DNA from: Dysgonamonadaceae bacterium
GTDB lineage: Bacteria > Bacteroidota > Bacteroidia > Bacteroidales > Dysgonomonadaceae
Direction: 5' to 3'
Length of the DNA: 36,502 nucleotides
Assembly (NCBI GenBank): GCA_029264035.1
Contig: JARICS010000073.1
Coordinates: 1-36,502 of the forward strand
In this document: positions 1 through 9,233 of the stretch, one piece after another
How the letters are laid out: every line of letters begins with the position of its first letter
Numbering within the stretch: position 1 is the first letter of the stretch
Notes under the pieces: generated by a model
The model's database searches: none
Seen by the model: only the letters and a program-made list of their open reading frames with translations
What the model was told of the DNA's origin: nothing
Translations under genes and position numbers: made by a program

Positions 1-296
1 CGACATTTTTCTCCCATAGTTGCTCAAAAAAGTGACATTTAAGCGATTCAAAACATTTCCACGGTGGTGGATTGCGTTTTCAACAGATAAACGTCCAATC
101 CACAACGGTGGATTGGATTTCCAACTCTTTTATACCACATTTTCGAGTAAATTGTATAAAACAACTCACTAATAATTACAAACTGAAACTTGTGGAAACG
201 TAACGATAATGTGAGGGGCTGATAAAACTCATTGAAAGAGACGAAAACACAGTTTCTCAATTTGGTTTGAGCTTGGGTTTGATTGTAAAGTAGTAA
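1..296. repeat. Diverged dispersed intergenic repeat, copy A (related to about 27219-27481)
   Basis: Collinear similarity over about 250 bp, e.g. 'gttttcaacagataaacgtccaatc' vs 'gttttcatgagatgaatgtccaatc', and 'gataaaactcattgaaagaga...ttgattgtaaag' vs 'gataaaattcttcgaaattga...aaatttgtaaag'. Contains the perfect hairpin TCCAATCCAC-AACG-GTGGATTGGA (94-117). Confidence 0.6.
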
Positions 297-481
297 AATG
301 GTCCATGATTTCGATCTGTAACTCAGGTACTTTATTAGGTACCTTTAACACCATCTCTGTCTTATATCACAACAGCTGACATAACTCTAAAACTTGCATC
401 TGCGGGAAACCTAAAGTTAAACATATAATTTTGATGTTGATCCTTGTTCTCTTTTATTACAGAATGAGTGATTTTCATGCA

Positions 482-518
482 CAAAAAAATCCCTTGTAAG
501 CAATAAACTTACAAGGGA
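482..518 (-). terminator. Rho-independent terminator downstream of tRNA-Cys
   Basis: Minus strand reads TCCCTTGTAAG-TTTATTG-CTTACAAGGGA followed by TTTTTTTG; 11-bp perfect stem and T-run. Confidence 0.85.
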
Positions 519-535
519 CTCACTATTGTTTTGAG

Positions 536-606
536 AGGTACCTGGCGGATTCGAACCGCCGTACACGGTTTTGCAGACCGTTGCCTAACCACTCGGCCAA
601 GGTACC
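536..606 (-). tRNA. tRNA-Cys (anticodon GCA)
   Basis: Minus strand GGTACCTTGGCCGAGTGGTTAGGCAACGGTCTGCAAAACCGTGTACGGCGGTTCGAATCCGCCAGGTACCT; 7-bp acceptor stem GGTACCT/AGGTACC, GGTTCGAATCC T-arm, anticodon loop CTGCAAA. Confidence 0.95.
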
Positions 607-627
607 GGTGCTTTTGAAAAGCGGTTG

Positions 628-635
628 CAAAGATA
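628..635 (-). promoter_or_regulatory. Putative -7 element TATCTTTG upstream of tRNA-Cys
   Basis: Matches the Bacteroidota -7 consensus TAnnTTTG about 22 bp upstream of the mature tRNA 5' end; no clear -33 element. Confidence 0.45.
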
Positions 636-716
636 CTCTTTTTTCTATATTAAAAAAAATATAAGTGGTTTATTTACTTTTAAAAACAAGAAACTTGTTG
701 TTTTAGTAACCCTTCA

Positions 717-2087
717 CTAAGAAAATAGGAGTCTAAAAGCCTCTTCCACCTTACGTACTGTCTCTATTTTGATAGTAACTTTAGAGGTGAAACCTTTCAG
801 ATTGTTATCAGGTATAATAATGCGCGAGAACCCCAATTTTTCTGCTTCAAAGATACGTTGCTCTATGCGATTCACAGGGCGAATCTCCCCCGACAAGCCA
901 ACTTCGCCTGCCAAGCAGGTATCTTTGGCAACTGAAATGTCTAAACTCGAAGATAGTACAGCACTAATAACCGAGAGGTCCATCCCTGGATCGTTTATCT
1001 TGAGTCCTCCAGCTATGTTCAAGAAAACATCCTTTTGTGCTAATTTAAACCCTGCTCGTTTTTCCAAAACGGCCAATAGCATATTCATTCTTCGAATATC
1101 GAACCCTGTAGCAGATCGTTGCGGATTGCCATATGCAGCTGAGCTTACCAAAGATTGTGTCTCTATCAAAAAAGGACGAACTCCTTCGATGGTTGCAGAA
1201 ATAGTTGCTCCGCTTAGCTCTTCATGATTCTTGGTGAGAAGCATTTCCGATGGATTGCTAACTTCGCGCAATCCCGATTGATTCATTTCATATATGCCTA
1301 ATTCTGCCGTGCTACCGAAGCGGTTTTTTATGCTGCGCAGTATTCTGTACATATAGTGTTGGTCTCCCTCAAATTGCAATACAGTATCTACAATGTGTTC
1401 CAATACTTTAGGACCTGCAATACTGCCATCTTTGGTGATGTGTCCTACCATCAACACAGGAACTCCCGATTGTTTTGCAAACTTGAGTATGGCCGAGGCG
1501 CACTCTCGTACTTGCGAAATGCTGCCGGGAGAAGACTCCATAGAGTCAAGATACATGGTTTGGATGGAATCGATAATCACCAATTGAGGGTCTGTATTCT
1601 TTATATGACCAAATATCTTGTCGAGATTGGTTTCGCATACAATTAAGCAGTTATCGTTATCTATGTTCAGTCGCTCAGCTCTTAATTTTAGCTGACGTGC
1701 ACTCTCTTCACCCGATATATAGAGCGATTTGATGGATTGTAGTTTCAATATGGTTTGTAAAACCAAAGTAGATTTACCAATTCCAGGTTCGCCACCAATC
1801 AACACCAGTGATGCAGGCACAAGGCCTCCACCCAATACACGATTCAGCTCATTGTCTTGCATATCTATGCGAGGCTCTTCGTCGGCTCTTATCTCTCTTA
1901 AAAGTTGAGGTTCGTTCTTGCCACTCAAAAAAGAGCGGGTGTCTTCTTGTTTTGCTGCAGCTCCGTCTTTGCGTATCAACTCTTCTACATAGGTACTCCA
2001 TTCGCCACAGGCAGGGCATTTGCCCATCCATTTAGGGGATTCATTGCCGCAGTTGCTGCAGAAATATACTGATTTTAGTTTTGCCAT
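717..2087 (-). CDS. radA: DNA repair protein RadA (Sms)
   Basis: 456 aa; N-terminal zinc finger CSNCGNESPKWMGKCPACGEW, Walker A GGEPGIGKSTL, RadA motif KNRFGST, Lon-like C-terminal domain. Confidence 0.97.
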   Translation of the reverse strand: MAKLKSVYFCSNCGNESPKWMGKCPACGEWSTYVEELIRKDGAAAKQEDTRSFLSGKNEPQLLREIRADEEPRIDMQDNELNRVLGGGLVPASLVLIGGEPGIGKSTLVLQTILKLQSIKSLYISGEESARQLKLRAERLNIDNDNCLIVCETNLDKIFGHIKNTDPQLVIIDSIQTMYLDSMESSPGSISQVRECASAILKFAKQSGVPVLMVGHITKDGSIAGPKVLEHIVDTVLQFEGDQHYMYRILRSIKNRFGSTAELGIYEMNQSGLREVSNPSEMLLTKNHEELSGATISATIEGVRPFLIETQSLVSSAAYGNPQRSATGFDIRRMNMLLAVLEKRAGFKLAQKDVFLNIAGGLKINDPGMDLSVISAVLSSSLDISVAKDTCLAGEVGLSGEIRPVNRIEQRIFEAEKLGFSRIIIPDNNLKGFTSKVTIKIETVRKVEEAFRLLFS

Positions 2088-2108
2088 ACTTTGATTTTCT
2101 TATTCTAA

Positions 2109-2116
2109 CAAAGGTA
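2109..2116 (-). promoter_or_regulatory. Putative -7 element TACCTTTG for radA
   Basis: Minus-strand TAnnTTTG match 22 bp upstream of the radA start. Confidence 0.4.
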
Positions 2117-2217
2117 ATCATAATTATTAAGTCGTTTAAGAAAGAATATTTTAATTGATGGTTTTTCTTTACTTTTGCATAGAGAACTATTTAACAACCC
2201 ATTTTTTTAATTGAACT

Positions 2218-4347
2218 ATGTCTATTATATCTTCACTCATATCGAAATCCCTGAATCTGTCAGTAAGAAATGTGGAAAGCACCATCAAACTCTTGCAAGA
2301 AGGTGCTACCATCCCTTTCATTAGTCGTTATCGCAAGGAAGTTACAGGAGGTTTGGATGAAGTAGCTGTCGAAAACATCAAGACGCTCAATGAAAACTAC
2401 AAAGAGCTCCAAAAGAGAAAAGAGTTTATTGTAGCAACCATTACAGAGCAAGATAAATTAACTGCCGAACTGGGCGAGAAGATTGAAAACTGTTGGGACA
2501 TTACAGAATTGGAAGATATATACCTGCCCTATAGACCCAAACGACAAACTCGTGCAGAGATGGCGCGTAAAAAAGGATTGGAAGATTTAGCCACTTGGTT
2601 GATGAAGCAACAGCATGGTTTGCCAACTGATAAAGCTAAAGCTTTTCTTACTGACGAAGTGGAAACTACAGAAGATGCCTTGAAAGGTGCTTCTGATATT
2701 GTAGCTGAATGGGTAAACGAAGATGCAGGTGCTCGACAAGATGTACGACGCATATACGAGAGAGATGCAGAGATAACTTCTAAGGTGATAAAAGGAAAAG
2801 AAGAGGAGGGAGAAAAGTATAGCGACTATTTCGATTTTTCCTCTTTGCTTTCTCGTTGCCCTTCTCACAGGTTATTGGCTATACGCCGTGGCGAGTCGGA
2901 GGGGTTTTTGAGAGTCTCTATTTCTCCAGACGATGAGAAATGTACTAATAGATTGATACAACGTTTTGTTGTCAACTCTTCAGAAGCCGCCGATTATGTA
3001 GAAGCAGCAGTGAAGGATGGTTACAAACGATTGATGAAACCATCTATGGAAACAGAGTTTGCCACGCTATCAAAAGAAAAAGCCGATGAAGCGGCAATTG
3101 CTGTTTTTGCAGAAAATATGCGTCAGCTATTATTGGCTCCTCCATTGGGTCAGAAGCGAGTACTTGCTATCGATCCAGGATTCAGAAGTGGCTGTAAGGT
3201 GGTTTGTTTGGATGAGCAAGGCAATTTATTGCACAACGAAACTATCTATCCACATCCTCCAAGAAATGAATTCTCGAAGGCAGGCAATAAAATAGTAAAA
3301 TTGGTATCTACATATAAGGTTGATGCCATATCCATTGGAAATGGTACAGCCAGTAGAGAAACCGAGCATTTCATCACCAAATTGCGTTTCGAAACAGATG
3401 TGAAAGTATTTGTGGTAAGTGAAAATGGAGCTTCCGTTTACTCGGCTTCTAAAATTGCACGTGAAGAATTTCCCGATTATGATGTAACGGTTAGAGGTGC
3501 TGTCTCTATTGGTCGAAGATTGTGCGATCCATTGGCTGAGTTAGTAAAGATTGACCCTAAAGCTATTGGTGTGGGGCAGTATCAGCACGATGTGGATCAA
3601 GGTAAATTACAAAAATCACTAGACCAAACTGTAGAGAATTGCGTAAACCTTGTGGGTGTAAACTTGAATACTGCCAGCAAGCACCTGCTTGTGTATGTTT
3701 CTGGTTTGGGCGAGTCTTTAGCACAAAATATTGTGGACTATCGCACCGAGCATGGAGCTTTCGAATCGCGCAAGCAATTGATGAAAGTACCCCGATTGGG
3801 TGCAAAAGCTTTTGAGCAATGTGCTGGTTTTTTGCGCATTCCCAATGCTAAGAACCTATTGGACAATTCGGCAGTTCACCCCGAAAGTTATCATGTGGTG
3901 GAGAAAATAGCCAAAGACTTAAATAGTACAGTCAAGGAGTTGATCAACGATAAATCGTTGAAAGACAAGATTGATGTTAAGATGTATACATCGGAGACAA
4001 TTGGTGTGGAAACATTAAACGATATTCTGCAAGAACTTGAAAAGCCAGGGCGCGACCCTCGTAGTAAAGTGGAGACTTTTGAATTTGATTCAGCTGTTAA
4101 AACTATCAATGATTTGAGTGAAGGTATGGTTTTGCCAGGCATTGTTACAAATATCACCAACTTTGGATGCTTTGTAGATGTAGGCATCAAAGAGAATGGA
4201 TTGGTACATATTTCAGAACTGGCCAATAGGTTTGTGTCTAATCCTACCGAAGTAGTTTCACTGCATCAGTATGTAAAAGTGAAAGTGATGTCGGTAGATA
4301 TTGATCGCAAGCGGGTTCAGTTATCTATGAAAGCTGTAGAGGAGTAG
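2218..4347 (+). CDS. tex: Tex family RNA-binding transcription accessory protein
   Basis: 709 aa; N-terminal ISRYRKEVTGGLDE, YqgF-like core VLAIDPGFRSGCKV, helix-hairpin-helix region, C-terminal S1 domain GMVLPGIVTNITNFGCFVDVGIKENGLVHISEL. Confidence 0.96.
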   Translation: MSIISSLISKSLNLSVRNVESTIKLLQEGATIPFISRYRKEVTGGLDEVAVENIKTLNENYKELQKRKEFIVATITEQDKLTAELGEKIENCWDITELEDIYLPYRPKRQTRAEMARKKGLEDLATWLMKQQHGLPTDKAKAFLTDEVETTEDALKGASDIVAEWVNEDAGARQDVRRIYERDAEITSKVIKGKEEEGEKYSDYFDFSSLLSRCPSHRLLAIRRGESEGFLRVSISPDDEKCTNRLIQRFVVNSSEAADYVEAAVKDGYKRLMKPSMETEFATLSKEKADEAAIAVFAENMRQLLLAPPLGQKRVLAIDPGFRSGCKVVCLDEQGNLLHNETIYPHPPRNEFSKAGNKIVKLVSTYKVDAISIGNGTASRETEHFITKLRFETDVKVFVVSENGASVYSASKIAREEFPDYDVTVRGAVSIGRRLCDPLAELVKIDPKAIGVGQYQHDVDQGKLQKSLDQTVENCVNLVGVNLNTASKHLLVYVSGLGESLAQNIVDYRTEHGAFESRKQLMKVPRLGAKAFEQCAGFLRIPNAKNLLDNSAVHPESYHVVEKIAKDLNSTVKELINDKSLKDKIDVKMYTSETIGVETLNDILQELEKPGRDPRSKVETFEFDSAVKTINDLSEGMVLPGIVTNITNFGCFVDVGIKENGLVHISELANRFVSNPTEVVSLHQYVKVKVMSVDIDRKRVQLSMKAVEE

Positions 4348-4373
4348 GGAATCTGTTTATTTAGAACAATAGA

Positions 4374-4997
4374 TTATTCTTCTTTGTCTATACGATTTGA
4401 CACTATATTAAAACTCTTTCTGTGATGATAAGTAATGCCACATTTTGCTATTCCTTCACGATGTACACGTGTGGGATATCCTTTATTCTTATCCCATCCA
4501 TAGTCAGGAAATTCGAGGTGTAGGTTTTTCATATGTTCGTCTCGATGAGTCTTAGCCAATATAGATGCAGCGGCTATTGACATGAACTTGCCATCGCCTT
4601 TCACCACACAGGTATGGGGAATATCTTTATATGGCTTAAATCTATTGCCATCTACCAATATATGTTGAGGCACTTGCTTTAGCTTCGCTATTGCACGGTG
4701 CATTGCCTCGACCGATGCCCACAAAATATTTATCTCATCTATCTCCATTGGAGTGCAACTTGCAACTGCATAAGAGGTGGCTTCTCGCTCAATAACTGTG
4801 CGCAGTTCATTGCGCATCTTTTCCGACAGTTGTTTAGAGTCGTTGAGAGCCTCACACTCAAAGTCGGGTGGCAATATAACAGCAGCTGCAAACACAGGTC
4901 CTGACAAACACCCACGACCTGCTTCATCGCAACCTGCTTCTACTACTCCTTCTTGCATGTAAATGGAGAGAGGTCTCTTTTCTGCTAATTTCCTCAT
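4374..4997 (-). CDS. rnhB: Ribonuclease HII
   Basis: 207 aa; VEAGCDEAGRGCLSGPVFAAAVIL, DSKQLSEKMR, ILAKTHRDEHM, YPTRVHREGI motifs. Confidence 0.96.
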   Translation of the reverse strand: MRKLAEKRPLSIYMQEGVVEAGCDEAGRGCLSGPVFAAAVILPPDFECEALNDSKQLSEKMRNELRTVIEREATSYAVASCTPMEIDEINILWASVEAMHRAIAKLKQVPQHILVDGNRFKPYKDIPHTCVVKGDGKFMSIAAASILAKTHRDEHMKNLHLEFPDYGWDKNKGYPTRVHREGIAKCGITYHHRKSFNIVSNRIDKEE

Positions 4998-6238
4998 AAT
5001 TCTATCACTTCAAAATTATCTGCAGGTGGAAAATCGAGTTTAAACGAAGAGAAGTCTGCATTGGGATCGCCAACTAATTCATTTAGTTGCTCTATTATTT
5101 TTAGCATTTCATCATCCATCTTCTCGTCACCCTTCATGTGTAGAATTTGCATTTTCACAATCAAGTCTATCAATGTGTTTTTCATTTCTTCAGGAATGGG
5201 CAACGACATTGATTCTATTTTTGAATACGCTATCCGACGAGCTATCTTCTCGGTTTTTAGTCTGTATTCTTCCTGTAATTTGGGGATGCTAGGTATTGAG
5301 TCTATAAACACACTTTCAATAGTAAGCTTTTTGTCTTGCAGTGTCATCATTCGGTAGGGGAAGGGATATCCTGCCAAACTTCCAGTTTCTATATCGTAGA
5401 TAGTATTTCCTTGTGGTGTGGTAAGCAATGTGATATCATTTGAATGGAAGTGGCCTGTAAACATTATTTTCAATCCACTGTCAGCCAGTATCTCTGCATT
5501 GCTTTGCCAATCTTCAATCAGATAGTTGGGCATAAAAGTAGCTTGATAGGGCATGTGTTCAACCAAGCCATGATGCATCATACCCATTACCAAAATGTTT
5601 TTTGATTTAGCTTCTTGCAATATTTTTAAAGCCCATTGCATGGTTTTTGGATGTATTCTGCCACCTGAAATAGTAGTCGTAATGTGTTCTTTATATCTGT
5701 TACTGTCTATTCCCAAAAGCCAAGTGCTGTCGTTCAATTCTGCTAAATAACTTAGCGATGCGCTATCTCGCCTTGTAGCTTTTCCATAGCCGTAGGGTGC
5801 ATATATTTGTTCAAACTCTTGTGTAGATATGTTTTGGGTTGATGTTGGCTTATCGCCTATAAAGGCTTTTGCATTGGGTACATTCACATCATGATTTCCT
5901 GGAACTACAAAAATACGTGTACCACCATTCGCCAATGTTTTTAGTATGGCTGCAAAGTCTGTGTGGCTGTCTCGTTCACCATTGTTAGTAATATCTCCTG
6001 TTATCAAAAGAATATCAGGTTGATAGATCTGTAAATTAGAAAATACTTGAGAGAGAACTTGGTGGAGTTCTTTGGTATTTCTGCCTGTAGCCGATTCAAA
6101 GTTTTGAAGAGCAGTCCCTGAGCTAACTAGTTTTGGTGAAAGGTAATGTGTGTCGCTTATTACAGCAATCTTTAGAGATTGCTGTGCAGCTATACTAAAA
6201 GTTAGGAATAAGAATAGGGAGAATAATATTTTGCGCAT
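4994..6238 (-). CDS. Calcineurin-like metallophosphoesterase, secreted
   Basis: 414 aa; N-terminal signal peptide, AVISDTHYLSP, ITGDITNNGERD, VPGNHDVN, MMHHGLVEH, FTGHFHSND. Stop overlaps the rnhB start (ATGA). Confidence 0.9.
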   Translation of the reverse strand: MRKILFSLFLFLTFSIAAQQSLKIAVISDTHYLSPKLVSSGTALQNFESATGRNTKELHQVLSQVFSNLQIYQPDILLITGDITNNGERDSHTDFAAILKTLANGGTRIFVVPGNHDVNVPNAKAFIGDKPTSTQNISTQEFEQIYAPYGYGKATRRDSASLSYLAELNDSTWLLGIDSNRYKEHITTTISGGRIHPKTMQWALKILQEAKSKNILVMGMMHHGLVEHMPYQATFMPNYLIEDWQSNAEILADSGLKIMFTGHFHSNDITLLTTPQGNTIYDIETGSLAGYPFPYRMMTLQDKKLTIESVFIDSIPSIPKLQEEYRLKTEKIARRIAYSKIESMSLPIPEEMKNTLIDLIVKMQILHMKGDEKMDDEMLKIIEQLNELVGDPNADFSSFKLDFPPADNFEVIEL

Positions 6239-6267
6239 AGTGAAAAGGTTGATTGTAAAATCTTATA

Positions 6268-6297
6268 CAAATATAAAGATTTATCTTCACCTTTCAA
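6268..6297 (-). promoter_or_regulatory. Putative promoter TTG-N19-TATATTTG for the metallophosphatase-rnhB unit
   Basis: Minus strand -33 TTG (plus CAA at 6295-6297), 19-nt spacer, -7 TATATTTG (plus 6268-6275); fits the Bacteroidota consensus in sequence and spacing. Confidence 0.6.
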
Positions 6298-6308
6298 GTA
6301 GAAGACAG

Positions 6309-6330
6309 TAGCTAATAAAATAATTAGCTA
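6309..6330 (-). terminator. Possible dnaA terminator hairpin
   Basis: TAGCTAAT-AAAATA-ATTAGCTA perfect 8-bp stem 14 nt beyond the dnaA stop; no clear T-run. Confidence 0.4.
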
Positions 6331-6343
6331 TTGAATAGGGTAA

Positions 6344-7741
6344 TTATATGTGTAGAATCCGTTCTATTTCTTCAACATTTGAGCGGAAAGTTTTATCAAC
6401 TTCTATGAGTCCTCTCACTGTGTTGCATGAATGAAGAACCGTTGCATGATTGCGTTTACCAATATGTGATCCTATCTGAGCAAGTGATAACTCGGTGTGA
6501 GCCTTGGTAAAATACATAGCCACTTGTCTTGCCTGCACTATCTCGCGCTTTCTTGATTTAGATTGTATAAGATCTTTCCTAATGTTGAAGTAGTCACAAA
6601 CAACTTCTTGAATCTTTTGAACAGTTATTTTCTTAACCTCAAATTTAATGCTTTGATCAATTACTCTTCGCGCAAGTGTGAGATCAATCTCTGTATCATT
6701 TATAATGGAGTGAGCCATTAAAGAAACTACAATTCCTTCTAAGTCGCGCACATTGTCTGTAACATTCTCAGCAATGTAATCGATAACAGAATCCGAAATT
6801 TGAAGGCCATCCGCAGTAATTTTTTCTTTTAAGATGATCTTTCTCAAATCTTTCTCTGGGCGTTCAAGGCGTGTTGTAAGGCCCCATCTAAATCTTGTGA
6901 GTAATCGCTCCTCAACACCTACCATGTCCATAGGAGCACGGTCAGAAGTCATTATAAGTTGCTTATTGTTTTGGTGAAGGTGATTAAATATATGGAAAAA
7001 AGTATTTTGCGTTTTTGTAAGCCCCGAAAGTTCTTGGATATCATCAATAATTAGAATATCAATACCTTGATAAAAATTGATAAAATCGTTTACTGTATTA
7101 AAGCGTGTAGCGTCTGTGTATTGTACTTTGAAGAGGTGTGCAGATAGATAGAGAACCTTCTTTTCAGGAAATTTCTCCATAATCTTTGTGCCAATAGCAT
7201 GGCACAAGTGTGTTTTACCTACACCCGATGAGCCATGAAGGAAAAGAGGGTTGAAAGCGGTTTTAGCAGGATTCTCAGCTACTGCTTCAGCTGCTGTGCG
7301 AGCTAACTTGTTACTGTTTCCTTCGTAGAAATTTTTAAAAGAATACTTAGTGTTTATTTGTGAATCAAACTCTTGTGGTTCAACTCTATTAAAAGGGCTA
7401 GGTACTTTGTTTGTTTGTGCAACAGTAGGTTTAGGAAATGATTGTTTTTTAGATTCACCTCTTATCTCAACTGCCGTATTGGTAGCAGATGCCACAACAA
7501 CTCTGTAGTTTAAAATAGTCTCTTCACCCATAACACGGTGAAGTGTTTGTTGTATAAGATCAATAAACTTCTCCTCTAGATACTCATAGAAAAATTGACT
7601 TGGAACTTGTACAGTGAACACTTTGTCTTTATAACTGATAGGCGTAATAGGAGCAAACCATGTATTATACGCCGCATCAGAAATATTATCTTTGATAATT
7701 TCGAGACAGTTATTCCATAAACTTTTAAAATCAGTTTTCAT
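6344..7741 (-). CDS. dnaA: Chromosomal replication initiator protein DnaA
   Basis: 465 aa; NPLFLHGSSGVGKTHLCHAIG, ILIIDDIQELSG, domain IV helix-turn-helix SLAQIGSHIGKRNHATVLHSC. Confidence 0.98.
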   Translation of the reverse strand: MKTDFKSLWNNCLEIIKDNISDAAYNTWFAPITPISYKDKVFTVQVPSQFFYEYLEEKFIDLIQQTLHRVMGEETILNYRVVVASATNTAVEIRGESKKQSFPKPTVAQTNKVPSPFNRVEPQEFDSQINTKYSFKNFYEGNSNKLARTAAEAVAENPAKTAFNPLFLHGSSGVGKTHLCHAIGTKIMEKFPEKKVLYLSAHLFKVQYTDATRFNTVNDFINFYQGIDILIIDDIQELSGLTKTQNTFFHIFNHLHQNNKQLIMTSDRAPMDMVGVEERLLTRFRWGLTTRLERPEKDLRKIILKEKITADGLQISDSVIDYIAENVTDNVRDLEGIVVSLMAHSIINDTEIDLTLARRVIDQSIKFEVKKITVQKIQEVVCDYFNIRKDLIQSKSRKREIVQARQVAMYFTKAHTELSLAQIGSHIGKRNHATVLHSCNTVRGLIEVDKTFRSNVEEIERILHI

Positions 7742-7908
7742 TTTTAGGGTTGAGATGACTTAATTGTTGTGTGTGATTTTCTAATTGCAATACAAATTTT
7801 GCGAAAATAATCGACAATTCAAAATCTATGATTCTACTTCAAACTTGTAAGTTGAACAGTTCTTTAGTAATCAATAAGCTAATTATACCATGTTAGTAGA
7901 CAGTAGAT

Positions 7909-7970
7909 TGCAAATGTTATCAACAATAATAATGCTGATTATCAGCGAGATGCAAACGTTATCAACAATA
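7909..7970. promoter_or_regulatory. Candidate DnaA-box pair with central palindrome (oriC or dnaA autoregulatory site)
   Basis: Direct repeats TGCAAATGTTATCAACAATA (7909-7928) and TGCAAACGTTATCAACAATA (7951-7970), each with TTATCAACA; palindrome GCTGATTATCAGC (7934-7946) centred between them; in the 564-bp gap upstream of dnaA. Confidence 0.6.
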
Positions 7971-8305
7971 GTTGCGTATCTTTTCAAAAGTGCTTAAAAT
8001 ATCATGTAAATAGGTTTATAGTCAGCACTTAATTTGTTCATAATCAAAAAATCTTATTTGTAAAGATTCTAAATAAGAGTTTTGGAGGATTGTGTTTAGG
8101 ATAAAAAAGGACGTTTTTGCAAATATTCGTAAGTGAACCTTTGACACTCTATGTTTTTATTGATACTGTTAAAGTTGCTTTTCTGATATCAAATAGTGCA
8201 TCTAGAGTGGGGTTTATCTGCTTTTTTTACATCATGCCAAAGCACAATGTAAAATTGCAGATGTTATTATTTATTTAATGTAATCGACAGATATGCTATG
8301 TACAA

Positions 8306-9199
8306 TTAGAATAATCGTACTCTAACACTAAGATATTTCTCTGGATTCTTTCTGATATCTTCAAGAAGTTGAGTTGCACTATTGATAGTACTTGTTAAAC
8401 TGTCATGAAGTTGAGTGTCGTTGGTAAGTTTTCCTAAAGAGCTATTGGGGCTTGTTAGGCTTTCAGATAAGTGCTTGAGATTTGCTAATGTAGAGTCAAG
8501 AGAATTAAATGTGTTCTGAACATCTATTTCTGCTAAATCTTGGCTTACTTTTTTAAAGTTAGTGGAAATCTCTGCAAAGTTATTACCTATTGTCGGCATG
8601 TCACTTTCGAGGTCAGACATTACCTTTCTTAAACTAACACTTGAAGATTCCAGTTGCGTCATTGTCTTGCTCATCGACTCTATTGCAGAAATCCATGAGG
8701 GATTAGTAGCTATGGTTTGAAGAGCAATTGATACAGAATCTAATCTAGACATTATAGAGTCTGTTTTAGGAATAACTCGTGCCACTCCGTCCATCAAGCC
8801 AACCGCCCTTGTACCTAATATAGTGTCTCCTGGCGATAAGAACTCTGTAGTGTATGGATTGTTTTGTAAACTTACAGAAGATGAGCCTAAAAAGTCAGAG
8901 CTAAATTCTAGTTTGCTTCCTTTTTTCACTCTAAAACCCTTGTCAAGTCTTATTTCAACTGCAAAGTCCATAGAGTCGTTTTGCATCATGGTGATGGAGT
9001 TGACCAATCCTACCTGAAAACCATTCACTAATATTGGCGAAGATACGTTGAGGTTGTTTACGTTGTCAAATACAGAAATATAGGTATTCTGTGATTTAAA
9101 GATGTTTACACCTTTCAAAAAGTTTACACCAAAAAAAACCATTACAAGGCCTACTAAAAAAGCAATGCCTATTTTTACATTTCTATTCCAAGCTTTCAT
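8306..9199 (-). CDS. MCE/MlaD family protein (ABC-type lipid transport substrate-binding component)
   Basis: 297 aa; single N-terminal TM then MCE domain GVNIFKSQNTYISVFDNVNNLNVSSPILVNGFQVGLVNSI, followed by coiled-coil region. Confidence 0.88.
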   Translation of the reverse strand: MKAWNRNVKIGIAFLVGLVMVFFGVNFLKGVNIFKSQNTYISVFDNVNNLNVSSPILVNGFQVGLVNSITMMQNDSMDFAVEIRLDKGFRVKKGSKLEFSSDFLGSSSVSLQNNPYTTEFLSPGDTILGTRAVGLMDGVARVIPKTDSIMSRLDSVSIALQTIATNPSWISAIESMSKTMTQLESSSVSLRKVMSDLESDMPTIGNNFAEISTNFKKVSQDLAEIDVQNTFNSLDSTLANLKHLSESLTSPNSSLGKLTNDTQLHDSLTSTINSATQLLEDIRKNPEKYLSVRVRLF

Positions 9200-9233
9200 A
9201 TTTCTATTTTATTTATGTCTTTTAAAAGATTCT

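Noticed and set aside
48-260. 70-aa minus-strand ORF as a real gene
   Set aside because: Lies in repeat copy A, and its similarity to the 27141-27323 ORF is explained by the DNA repeat; no ribosome-binding or domain evidence.
337-543. AGGTACCT occurs at 337-344 and at the tRNA-Cys 3' end (536-543), suggesting an attachment-site duplication
   Set aside because: Only 8 bp, and no integrase or island genes lie between the two copies.
769-2035. ORFs on the + strand antisense to radA (152, 96, 64 and 75 aa)
   Set aside because: Shadow ORFs of a well-conserved gene; no recognisable domains.
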